Assembly (NCBI GenBank): GCA_016808115.1
Contig: JAEQBH010000285.1
Coordinates: forward strand, 310,001-374,000
Source of the DNA: Tetrastigma voinierianum
Lineage: Eukaryota > Streptophyta > Magnoliopsida > Vitales > Vitaceae
DNA length: 64,000 bases
Direction: 5' to 3'
The translations under genes and the position numbers were made by a program. The notes under the pieces were generated by a model. That model searched no databases. It had not been told where the DNA came from and saw only the letters and a program-made list of their open reading frames with translations. Below are positions 25,386 to 36,067 of this stretch, one piece after another (position 1 is the stretch's first letter; every line of letters begins with the position of its first letter).

Positions 25386-27090
25386 AATTTTTAGTTATTT
25401 TGTTTTTATTCTTATTTTTATGATTTGAGGATCTTTACAATATTTCTTTGTATCATCTTTTAGTAACCATGCTCATGGCTATGTTATTTCTTGTGGATAA
25501 TTTTTTAGTAAAATGTTAAATGAAATATCGTATTGTATAATTTCTATAAAAAAACATAATTGTATTTTTAGTTCAAAAAATGTAAAGTAATTTGAGAATA
25601 TTGAACAAAAGCATGTTGTCAAAAATAATCAGTAAATTATAGTGTGTCATTTAGAAAACAAGAAACAATATAAGAATCCATTCTTGAATCTCATGCGTCT
25701 TCTACCTTGTCAAAATAAAAAGATAAGCCACTGAATGTCTAAAATAACATTTTTGTAAAGTTCATGATATATCAAGTTCAAATTTATAAAAAGCATCTCA
25801 AAGATTTTAATGAAGAAAAAAAACTTCTAAAATATTTTAGTTTTTATAATCTCTTTGATGTATATGAAACAAAAGTAAAGAGAAGAATATGATTTATTAG
25901 CTTTTTTTTATACTAGAGATTACATATGAATGATAAATGTTTTCGGTATACAGTGAATATTTACTTTATTTTAATTTTTTGATCATAGTTGCATGATATA
26001 TAATATTAATTTTTAGTTTTTATTTTTTTTATTTTTTTTTAAATTATGGCAAATGCTTATTTATCAAGCGAACTGATTTTATAAATCTTATGATGGTTTT
26101 GATAATTTAGTATTATAAGTGTTTGTGTAGTAATGTATCCAAACACCTTAAAATAATGCATTAACGCTTTTTAAAATATGCATCCAAACACAAATAGCTT
26201 ATTGAATAAAGTATTTATGACATAAGCTCTCATCTAATAAGCTCTTATAAAATAAGTACTTAATTAAATTGTTTATCCAAACAGGGCCTAAATTTATTTT
26301 ATATACTTTTATTTAAATATAAAAATATACATTTTACTTTTTTTACTTTTATGATATAAATAAAGTTAAAAAACTTTTATTGATAATACTTTGAGACTTG
26401 TGCAGCCCATCGTCAAAGTAAATCTTAAAGTTTTATTTCATAATCAATTTTCATCAAAGTTTAAACTTTTTATAATTAAATTTTATAAATTTGTTTTAAT
26501 TTTTATAATAAAAAAGTTAGAAATGATTTCATATAGAAAAAAGTTTTTTTAATTTTTAAATATATGAAAAATATTTTTTTTTATAAAACATTAAAAATAG
26601 TTTATTATAAATTAAAACATATTTTTGGAAATTATTTTTAGAAATTAATCTTTCAAGTTTGTTATTGAAAATGATTATATCTAGATCATTTTAACAAGTT
26701 ATTATTATTTAAACAAAATATTCTTTAAAAAAAAAAAAAGATAGATATCTATCTTCTCTCAAAAAATGCCCGTCAATAGTTAGCCTTCTAGAAACTTCAA
26801 AAAAAAAAAAAAAAAAAACTACTAACCTGCCTCTATAAATTTAAAAACCTTGTATATCATAGTGAAATTCACAATTATTTCATTTCTCTTCTATCTCATT
26901 TATCTCCCCTATGTCTAAGAACAGGATCATAGTCTGCGCTTCATAATCCACTTTTTGTATATATCTAATTTAGAAATAATGTGACACCAAGCAAAGCAAT
27001 AAAATGGTGTGAACATATGCTTAGACTAATCCAAATATATATATATATATATATATATATTTTCTAATAACTATTAAAAATATTTATTTA
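25239..27090. other. AT-rich non-coding DNA with microsatellites and one MITE-like terminus
   Basis: No coding sequence is visible. It holds (AT)n at 25,352-25,382 and 27,038-27,060, and A-runs at 26,728-26,740 and 26,800-26,818. CCAAACAGGGCC at about 26,276-26,288 followed by TAA resembles the right end of a PIF/Harbinger-type MITE; the region before it (26,120-26,270) has the AAGCTCTTATAAAATAAG-type words common in such elements. I could not fix its left end. Confidence 0.6.
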
Positions 27091-28030
27091 TGTATGATAA
27101 AAAGTATTTTTATGTTTAAATAACTTTGTTAAGCATTTAGAAAGTATAAGAAAATATAATTTTAAGAAAAGTTAATAAATCACTTTATTCTCGAATTATC
27201 TAAACAAACTTATAAAAAATTAATTTATTCCAAACTTATTTTCAAAATTGTTAATCAAAAAGAAAAAAAACTTTTTTAGTTTCCAATACTTATAAAACTA
27301 ATGATTCCTTTAACAAAAGCTAAAAATATTATTTTATTTTGAAAGAAGAATTTTATAGGATTTAAAAAGCATTTTAACAATTATATACGCCTAACAATTT
27401 TTTAAGCATCCATAAATATAGTCTAACAGTTTCTTTCTAAATATTACTTAAAATTGTAAATAAATAATAACATTATTTTAGGAAAAGCTGATAAATCACT
27501 TTCTCTCGAATTATCTAAAACAAACTTGTCAACCAATCATTTATTCTAAAAATGATTTTTTTTTAAATAAATAAATTTAATTTTTTTATTTTTATTAAAA
27601 ATAATTATCTATTTAAAAGTTGTGCTAAAATATTATTTTATTTTAAAACAATTTTATAGTATTTACTATGCATTAAAATAATATAGAGTCCAACAATTTT
27701 TTCAAATATAATTACTTAAAAAATAAAAACATTATTTTAACAAAGCATACTTAATCGGCATGCATAAACAATGAACTTTATTTAAAAAATTGTAAATAAA
27801 TAATAACATTACTTTAGGAAAAGCTGATAAATCAAAGCTTATCTCGAATTATCTAAACAAACTTATCAACCGATGATTTATTCCAAATTTATTTTCAAAA
27901 TGATTTTTTTAAAAGATAAAAAAATTTAAATTTTTTAATGTTTATGAAAAATAATTATCTATTTAAAAGCTATGCTAAAATATTTTATTTTAAACTACTA
28001 TGCCGGTTAAAATAATATAGAGAGTCAAGC
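27091..28030. repeat. Approximately 340-bp AT-rich tandem repeat, left part of the array
   Basis: Units share AAATTGTAAATAAATAATAA, GAAAAGCTGATAAATCACTT, TCTCGAATTATCTAAACAAAC, TAAAATAATATAGAGTC and TTTTTTCAAATATAATTACTT. Anchors near 27,452 and 27,788 set the period at about 337 bp, with a more diverged copy before them. The third unit is interrupted at 28,030 by the chromovirus and resumes at 38,648. Confidence 0.8.
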
Positions 28031-28762
28031 GCCAACGCCCCAAAAATACCACATAATTTTTTATAATAAAAATTATTATATATTCCGAGTATAATTGAGC
28101 CAACTTGGGTATTTTTTGGGAATTGTTAGATGAATATTGATTAAATGATTATTGAATCCGGAAATAAACCCAAGTGAAAAAGAGAAAATATGGAAATTGT
28201 AAAATGAATACCTAAGGGTCAATTGTAAGTAAGTTTATATGTATAAGTGAAATTAGGAGAAATAAATGAACAATGGGAAAATAATAAGAGACTTAAATGA
28301 AGAATAATAGAGAAATGGAGGGACCTAAATACAAAAGAAATAAAGAAAAAAATCAAGGAGAGGGCATGTGACATGTAGGAAAGAGGGAGGAAGTTTCCTC
28401 CTTTTTAAAATACGATTAAGAGTGATACATAAAAAAAAAAGGGAAACGGAAAAAAAGGAGAGAGAGTAAGGCAAACCATAATTGAGAGGGAGAGTTAGAG
28501 AGAGAGAGGTATACGCCTATACAGATTTTCTGATAGTTCAATAGGTTTCAATGACAGAGGAAAGTCTTATCGTAATGAAATTTCTAGTAGAGAGCCCAGG
28601 AATCGGGAGTTTTGACAAATTTCAAGAGGTAGGTCTTCTCCTACTTTGGTCATTTTCTACCATAAGGGTTGTGTTGTTGTTATCTTGCCCTTAGGGGAAT
28701 GTTTGGTTGTATTTTTAAACCATGGAAGCTGCCACATTGTGGTAGTGCACATTAGCCGGGCC

Positions 28763-29745
28763 TTAGAGTTGATTTTTGGGTAAGAAATAAAGGGAATTTG
28801 GTAGTGAGTCCTTCTAGTAAATTGTAGCCACATCAATGAACTTGATGATAGGCTTTTTAATTTCTCAATTCAGACCTATGTAGACCAAGTTATGGTCCTT
28901 TTACTGAGGTCAGCTCAGCTCGGCCAGGTCAGGTCGGTTCGGCTAGTTCAGGTCAGCTAGCCAGACCTTAGAGCTGATTTTTGGATAAGAAATAAAGGGA
29001 ATTTAATAGTGAGTCATTCTGGTAAATTGTATCCACATCAATGAACTTGATGTTAGGCTTTTTAATTTCTCAATTCGGACCTCTGTAGACCAAGTTATGG
29101 TCCTTTTAACGAGGTTAGCTCAGCTAGGCTAGGTCAGGTCAGTTTGGCCAGTTCAAGTCAGCTAACCGGAACTTAGAGCTGATTTTTGGGTAAGAAATAA
29201 AGGAATTTGGTAGTGAGTCCTTCTGGTAAATTGTATCCCCATCAATGAACTTGATGTTAGTCTTTTGAATTTCTCAATTCGGACCTCTGTAGACCAAGTT
29301 ATGGTCTTTTAAGAATTAAATGTTGCCCAGTCAGGTCGGTTGGCCAATTCGAGGTCGGTGGCAGGACCTTATATCTGATTTTTGGGTAATAAATAAAGGA
29401 AATTTGGTAGTGAGTCCTTCTGGTAAATTGTAACCCCATCAATGAACTTGATTTTAGGCTTTTTAATTTCTCAATTCGGACCTCTGTAGACCAAGTTATG
29501 GTCCTTTGCAGAATCGACCAGTTCCGGCTAAGTCGGTCGATTCGGTAGTCGAGTCAGCTAGTCGTACCTTAGATCTGATTTTTGGGTAAGAAATAAAGGG
29601 AATTTGGTAGTGAGTCCTTCTGGTAAATTTTATCCCCATCAATTAACTTGATGTTAGGCTTTTGAATTTCTCAATTCAGACCTCACATAGACGAGTTATG
29701 GTCCTTTCTTAGAGGCCGGTCGGCTCGGCGATTCAGTCGGCTCAT
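28763..29745 (+). repeat. LTR-internal tandem repeat R1, about 200-bp unit, five copies
   Basis: Copies begin with TTAGAGCTGATTTTTGGG near 28,763, 28,968, 29,173, 29,368 and 29,569. Each runs through GTGAGTCCTTCTGGTAAATTG, CAATGAACTTGATGTTAGGC and GACCAAGTTATGGTCCTTT into a variable GGTCAGCTCGGC-rich tail. The 3' LTR has only two copies (from about 36,790 and 36,979). Confidence 0.9.
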
Positions 29746-29774
29746 TGGGTTCAGTGTGGCCTCGACTTGAGAAG

Positions 29775-30415
29775 GTCATAACTCCTTCGTCCGAACTCCG
29801 TTTCTGGTGTTCTTGGACTCTATGGAAATCCCATTGAGTCAAGATTCCATTCATATTCCTGAGGAGGACAGTAGGTGTCAGGTCGAGCTCTGACAAGTTA
29901 GAACACCTCGGCCAGTTCAGGTCAGCTCGGCTGGGTGTGACTAGGTGTGACCTCCAAATTCAGAAGGTCATAACTCCTTCGTCCGAACTCCGTTTCGGGT
30001 GTTCTTAGACTCTATGGAAAGACTATTGAGTCAAAATTCCATTCATATGCCTGCGGAGGATAGTAGGTGTCAGGCCGAATACGACCAGGAGTCAGAACAC
30101 CTCGGCCAGGTTCAGATCGACAAATTTGGAGTGTGACTAGGGGTGTGACCTCCGACTGAGGTCATAACTCCTTCGTCCGAACTCCGTTTTGGGTGTTCTT
30201 GAACTCTATGGAAATACAATTGAGTCAAGATTCCATTCATAGGCCTGGGGAGGATATTAGGTGTCAGGCCGAGCTCTGATAGGTCAGAACACCTCTGCCA
30301 GTTTAGGTCAGCTCGGCTGGGTGTGACTAGGTGTGACCTCGACTTAGTCATAACCCTTCGTCAGGGCTCGTTTTGGGTGTTCTTGGACTCTATATAAATC
30401 CCATTGGAGTCAAGT

Positions 30416-30417
<2 letters not shown>
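29775..30417 (+). repeat. LTR-internal tandem repeat R2, about 190-bp unit, 3.4 copies
   Basis: Copies begin at GGTCATAACTCCTTCGTCC near 29,775, 29,966, 30,160 and 30,347. They continue with GAACTCCGTTTTGGGTGTTC, TGAGTCAAGATTCCATTCAT and AGTAGGTGTCAGGCCGAGC. The 3' LTR has about 1.5 copies (from 37,183 and 37,370). Confidence 0.9.

Positions 30418-30495
<78 letters not shown>
30418..30495. repeat. (TA)n microsatellite in the 5' LTR
   Basis: About 39 TA repeats. The same place in the 3' LTR (about 37,447-37,456) has only a few, so the run expanded in one LTR, or its length is misassembled. Confidence 0.95.
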
Positions 30496-30497
<2 letters not shown>

Positions 30498-31683
30498 TGT
30501 TGAAATTGGAACTCAAATTAAACTCAATCAATCCCTAAAAAAGCAAAACCACTAGCACACCCGAATAATATTGTTCTTTAATGGTTTTGGAATAGGGGCT
30601 GAAGAGGACGAAAAGCCAAACTGAGATTGAGATTCCAAGGATTGGAATCAAAGTGAAAATATTTTTGGGTTTGTTCTACCGACTTCTATTCCTCGTTTCA
30701 AGTTTTTGCATGTTTGTTCTATTTTTCCTATTCTCGTTTCAATATTTGAAAGGCTTGTTTAAAATGCATAAGAAAAGCATATTGAATTGTTTTAAAAGAT
30801 TTGAACGTCATTAATAGAATGTTAACCGTTTAGTTCGTATTAAGGATAGATTGGTATACCAATAGAAGTCGATCGCGTGCTGCGAATATTGTATTGATGT
30901 GTCGCCGATCGACCCGGCGTGGCCAGTAGCCGATAGTGTTCACTAATTGATTTTTTATAATCGATCGGCAGCCAGTGGAACCGTCTTGTGTTATAAAGTA
31001 GTTTTCTGCCTGGCCAGTAGGCCGTGCGGGAGTGACTCTGATATCCTATATCGAAGACACAAGACATGTTAAATTCATTAAGCATAACCGAATCAATTTG
31101 TGGAGCATATTTGAATCGACGAGATTGTGAAACATGAACATGAAAGTATTTTTGGGATGATCACGAACCATAATTGATTGTATATACAACAAGTATATGT
31201 ATTGTATTTACTGAATATCCATAAAGACGAAGTTTTGAACTGTTAAATCGTGCATTTATTTGGATGAACTAAACCGGCGAATAGATTTGTATAGAATCAC
31301 TAAGCATGAAAATGCTTAACTGATTACCAATGCGCAGTACTGAGGATAGATAAAGTGATCGAAAGCGAATCCCAAGATCAAGGGAGCCGAGTCATAAAGA
31401 AGCGAAATTTCAGAAGATGCCCGACACGTGCATTCATTTCATGTTTTCTTTTCGATATCGAGATATTATGTAAAAAACAATTTGAACTCTAAACGCCTAT
31501 TTTTATAAATCATTTTGAAAAGGTTTTTGAATGTTTCATTGTAAATGTATTTATTAAATGTAAATGCTTATAGTCGCCTACTTTGAAATCGCTCAAAGAT
31601 ATGATTTTTTGAGTGATTAAGGATAACAAAGATCCTGACTCTGGCTCTGATCCAAACTAATGGTCAGAAAGGGTCCCACATTT

Positions 31684-31698
31684 AGTGGTATCAGCTTC
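31684..31698 (+). other. Primer-binding site, initiator Met tRNA type
   Basis: TGGTATCAGC at 31,686, five bases after the LTR end CCCACA. Nine bases match TGGTATCAGAGC before a 2-base gap. Confidence 0.8.
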
Positions 31699-32119
31699 AT
31701 AGGTTTAGGCGCTCTACAAAATGATTTTGAAATTTTTGTAAATGATTTTGAAATTACTTATAACATGCATTTCATTTGCACATAAAGGATGACATGATCG
31801 ACGGATCTGGCTGTCTTAATAGACAAGCATGGATGTCAAGTTTCCCTTGTGTCGAGGATGACCAGGACGCCAAACAAGCCCCGCTTAGTGTGGAAGGTGG
31901 GCACATCCAATGCCCACCAATGAATGAAACTGCATCAAGTAAACAGGTACTATGGGTGATCCTTCACATTAGCTCAGCATTGCAAAGAGCTGGCAACTAG
32001 CCGCACTGCCCAAAGCGATCAGCCATTGAGAGAATGGCATACCGACCGTAGATTTTATGGGAAAGAAAGAGGATGAGCCTTTCTATGGCAAAAATCGCTC
32101 GAGAGAATCGAAGTATCAA

Positions 32120-32400
32120 GCCAGGTAAATGCATTGCAATAACCTAAGAGAAGTTGAATGCCACCACATTACAGATAGGCTTATCTGGTGGATTTCGCGA
32201 CTGTGACCGCACTACTAGAGAGTATTACATGAAGTTCTTCTTGGATGAATTTAAGCTATTGCGCGGGTCGATCTATTTGGCTAATATGAGAAGAGAGTTT
32301 CATAATCTAAGACAAAGACAGATGAGTGTCACAAAATATCAAAGAGAATTCATTATTTGGCTGGAGCAAGTATGTCTAGATACTTGTGAGTGAGGAAGAA
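32120..32400 (+). pseudogene. Chromovirus gag fragment
   Basis: One frame (32,154-32,393) shows YYMKFFLDEFKLLRG and MSVTKYQREFIIWLEQ. These match the retrotransposon gag core (PF03732), in which a conserved VxEYxxxF-type segment follows an E-Y-Y/F helix. A Lys/Glu-rich stretch after it (32,500-32,600) is where the basic linker to a zinc knuckle would be, but no CCHC motif survives. The surrounding frames are broken. Confidence 0.65.
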
Positions 32401-33385
32401 AAGTGTCGTGAGGTTTGAAGATCGCTTTAATGACTATATTCGAGCTCATGTCACAAAGATCTACCATGAGGTGATTTCTCCAAAATTGTGACATGTGCAT
32501 CGAATGTGGAAAGAGGAAGAAAGAGGAAGAGAGAGAAAAGATAAAAGACAGGAAAGAAAATCCTACTACCCAGCCGAACAACAACAAAGGAAGAAATTCA
32601 AGGGACCAGGTTCGGGCCACTTACTACTAAACTACCAGAGGAATACTTCACTCATCAGCACCACATAAGTGCACCAGGAGGTGCTTCTAGAGGACAAACT
32701 TCTCCCATTGCGGGAGAAATCATAAAGGAGAATGCTGGAGACTTTACAGTGCTTACATTTGATTTGTGGATCCAAAGCATAGAGCAAGAGATCGTTTAGT
32801 CATCATTTACGCACCCTGCATCGGGGGTACAATTTTTAATGGTACATAAAGGCAACAAGAGTGTTGCATCACCGAGTGTTCGAGACAAGGGACACAAACT
32901 TTGGGTAGGCAAGATGGTCGGCTCACCAGAGCATATGCAATGAAAGCAGTGGAAGATACCGACGCCCCGATGATACCTGCACTTCCAAATCTAATACCAT
33001 CAGACACGCTGATCGACCTTGCTCAACCCACCATATTTGCAACTGACATACCCAACTCGTAAATTACTGAGGAGTGAAACCGGTGCATGACATCTCTCGT
33101 GACGAACCCGCCGCCCATAGTGCTGTTGTGTGAATGCAGTGTATAGAGATCGTCTCCATCAAAATACGAGAGTATGAATTTCGGGGATTTGAATGAAGTT
33201 ATCTTTGTGGAGTTTGATGATATTGTGGATGGATCGTTGTCCGACATCAAGCAATAGTCGATTGTAGAATGAAAAGAGTAAATTTTAAGAACACCAAATG
33301 AAGATAAAGTAACTTGAATCGTGAGAGGTCAAATCACCTATCTACGTGATATCCATGTTCAACGCTAGAACAATGGTGCGAAAGG

Positions 33386-34260
33386 ATGTGTGAAGCCTAC
33401 TGGGCTTATGTGATTGATACAGAAAGGCAAAGGCCTAGTGCATCCGATATCCCTACTATTAGCGCACTTTCTACATGCTTCCTAAGAGCACAAAGATTGC
33501 CCCTACATAAGGAGATTGAGTTTGCTATTGATCGCTGTACCAGTGCCAACCCGCATCCATTACATCAAGTACGTAAGCTCCACTGGAGCTAAAGGAATTG
33601 AAATTGCAAGTGCAAGAACTACTAGAAAAAGGGTTTATTCGACCAGGTGTATCACCATAGGGAGCTCCCATGCTTTTTTGTTAAAAGATGGTACACTTCT
33701 GCCATATATTGATTATGCATAACCCATCGTTAATAAAGAATAAGTATCCGCTACCTTAATTGATGATTGTTTGACTAATTGAAAGGTGCAAGTATCTTTT
33801 CAAGATTGACTTCGCGATCCGGGGTACCACGCTGAGAACTAAAGATGCCGATGTGTATAGACTCGCGCTAGACGCCGGCTATGAACATCATGAGTTCCTT
33901 TCTAATGCCGCTTAACGACAATACCCAAATGGTTTTCACGGACCTAATGAATCATGTTTTCCACCGAGGTGGATCAGTTTGTCGTGAGGTTCATAGACGA
34001 CGCTCTGTGTATTCAAAGATCAAGAAAGTCATGACACACACCTTAGAGTAGTGTTAGAGACTTTGAGAAAAGAGCAGTTGTATGCAAAATTGAGCAAGTG
34101 TGAGTTTTGGTTGAATGAAGTGTCCTTTCTTGGGCACATGGTATCGAAAGAAGGAATCCGAGTAGATCCAAAGAAAATAGAAGTGGTTGTTGAATGGAAG
34201 CCACCAAGAAATGTTATAGAAGTGCGTAGTTTCCTGGGACCGGGCGTGATACTACGTAAG
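33386..34260 (+). pseudogene. Chromovirus reverse transcriptase remnant
   Basis: Across shifted frames the RT order is clear: HKEIEFAID, then ELLEKGFIRPGVSP with a stop replacing Trp, then NKYPLP, FKIDF, the catalytic box as FIDD at 33,990-34,001 (normally F/YVDD), and in one longer ORF (34,051 onward) [19 protein letters not shown] and [18 protein letters not shown]. At least six frame changes occur, so no enzyme can be made. Confidence 0.85.
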
Positions 34261-34399
34261 ATTCGGCATGGGGTTTTCTATGACTATAACCCGGCGACGG
34301 TGATTGCCCAAAAAAATGTAAAGTATGAATGAATGAAAATGTCAAAGAAGTTTTGATAAGTTGAAAGCATTCTAACCAAGGTCTTGGTTTACTTCAACC

Positions 34400-34760
34400 G
34401 ACTACGGTAGAGAATATGTGATTTTTAGTGATGCGTCACTAAATGGACTTGGATGTGTCCTAATGCAAGAGGGTAAAGTGGTAGCCTATGCTTTAAGACA
34501 GTTGAAGCCGCATGAAAAGAACTACCCCACGCATGATTTAGAATTAGCCGCAATTGTATTTGCGCTTAAAATTTGGAGACATTATTTATATGGAGAAAAG
34601 TGTTTCATCTACACTAATCATAAGAGTCTTAAGTATTTTCCCTCATAGCGAGAGCTTAACTTGAGACAACGGAGATGGATGGAACTGGAGCAAAGATTGC
34701 GATCGCGTGATGATTATCACCAGAGTGCCACGTAGTGGCCGACGCTGAGTAGAAAGTCAA
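34400..34760 (+). pseudogene. Chromovirus RNase H remnant
   Basis: The ORF 34,418-34,648 carries [15 protein letters not shown] (first catalytic Asp), [18 protein letters not shown] (Glu) and [10 protein letters not shown]. In active enzymes the last motif is YTDH; here the Asp codon reads Asn. A stop follows at the end of this ORF, and the LNLRQRRWMELEQ motif continues after it. Confidence 0.85.
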
Positions 34761-34859
34761 TACAAAAGCTAGTGGTATTGAATGCCAATTTGGTTGCCAT
34801 CGTATCGATGGTAACAGAGTGGCGCACTGATAGCCAGACCGAGTTTGTTAAATCAAAAG

Positions 34860-35800
34860 CTAGAGGCACAAAAGAAAGATGAGAAAATTGTCAGCGTATT
34901 AAATCGCATTGGAATGGTAATGAAACTGAAGTTCACAATGAACGAAATGGAGTTTTGTATTATAAAAAATCGGGCTTGCACTGACCGTGATGATTTTTAG
35001 AAATCCATACTTGAAGAGGCACATAGTGGATCTTTGCTATCCATCCCAGAGTACAAAGATGTATCGAGATTTAAAAATGTCATTCTGGGTGGGTCCTAAT
35101 GAAAAGAGATGTGTCGTAATTTGTAACCATGTTTGGTGTCAAAGAGTAAAGGGTTAAGAGCATCAAGTTCCTTCGGATTATTGCACTATCTAATACTTCG
35201 GGAGGGAATGGGACCTAATCACCATGGATTTTGTGGTCAGTTACCATTGACAGGAGAAGGCATGACTCATTGGTCAGAAGAGACTGACGACCAAGTCAAG
35301 ACACTTCCTAATAGTTGAGAACCGACTATTCACTTGACAAGCCAGCAAGAGTCAGACATCAAGGAAATAGTTCTGCCATAATGGATTCCCGTATCCATTA
35401 TTTCCACTAAGATCGGGAGGGTTTACTTCGAGCTAGAAATTTACAAGAGGCTTGGGTACTGACCGAATTTCTCAAGATAAAGATTCCACCACAAACGGAT
35501 GGGACAATCGAGAGAGTGATACAGACCGAATAAAAAGTGAAAAATGATTAGAGAAAGATTGAAGGTGGCTACCGATAGACAAAAACTATATGCCTCCATG
35601 AAAGAAAAGATATTCGACATGAGATCTACGAAAAGTGTTTTCAAAGTATCGCCTTGAAAGAAGGTGTGATGAGATTTGGGAAAAATGGCAAGTTGAGCCC
35701 CTAGATTTATCGCCCCTATAAGTGATTGAAAAAGGTCCAAAGGGCATACGATCGCATTACCTCCGTGAATTGAAAAGATCCATAGTGTGTTTTATGTCCA
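34860..35800 (+). pseudogene. Chromovirus integrase remnant
   Basis: The zinc-binding part shows STKMYRDLKMSFW with VVICNHVWCQRVK after it. The core shows REWDLITMDFV. The end of the core reads PPQTDGTIERVIQT near 35,488-35,530 in place of HPQTDGQSER. Beyond it, the segment FMSMLRVG at about 35,790-35,815 matches the FHVSMLRR motif of chromoviral integrase tails. Multiple stops and shifts are present. Confidence 0.8.
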
Positions 35801-35839
35801 TGCTACGGGTTGGGCACGGGATCGACCACACGTAGCCTC

Positions 35840-36010
35840 ACTTATATTTGACCGAAGTTGAGACCGATTTGACATATGAAGAAGAGCCAAGGAGATATTG
35901 GCTCGGCGAGAGAAAAGAATTACTAATAAGAAGATTCCGCTAGTCGCTGTGAGAAACCACAAGACCGGCTAGCCACTGGGAAAGTGAAGAAACGATGCGC
36001 AGCAGCATCC
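35840..36010 (+). pseudogene. Chromodomain-like C-terminal tail of the integrase
   Basis: Frames read LTEVETDLTYEEEP, then RNKKIPL-like and AVRNHKTG-like segments, then HWESEE. The pattern EEEP...NKKIPLV.VRW.NH...ATWE is the chromodomain found at the end of Tekay/Del integrases, thought to guide integration to heterochromatin. This tail is the main reason for calling the element a chromovirus. Confidence 0.65.
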
Positions 36011-36047
36011 GCGAATCGCTTTACCAAGGCAATTTCGAGGACAAAAT

Positions 36048-36067
36048 TTTATTAAGTGGGGGAGAGT
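36048..36067 (+). other. Polypurine tract of the chromovirus
   Basis: TTATTAAGTGGGGGAGAGT runs to 36,067, and the 3' LTR starts TGTAACG at 36,068. It follows the classic ACAAAATTTT sequence upstream. Confidence 0.8.

Larger units (their letters stand above)
28031..31680 (+). mobile_element. 5' LTR of the chromovirus, 3.65 kb
   Basis: It aligns in order with 36,068-38,647 and ends GAAAGGGTCCCACA just before the primer site. It is about 1.07 kb longer than its partner. The excess is accounted for by extra copies of two tandem repeats and a longer TA run (separate entries). TTTCAAGAGGTAGGTCTTCTC at 28,619-28,639 is the shared splice-donor-like motif. Confidence 0.85.
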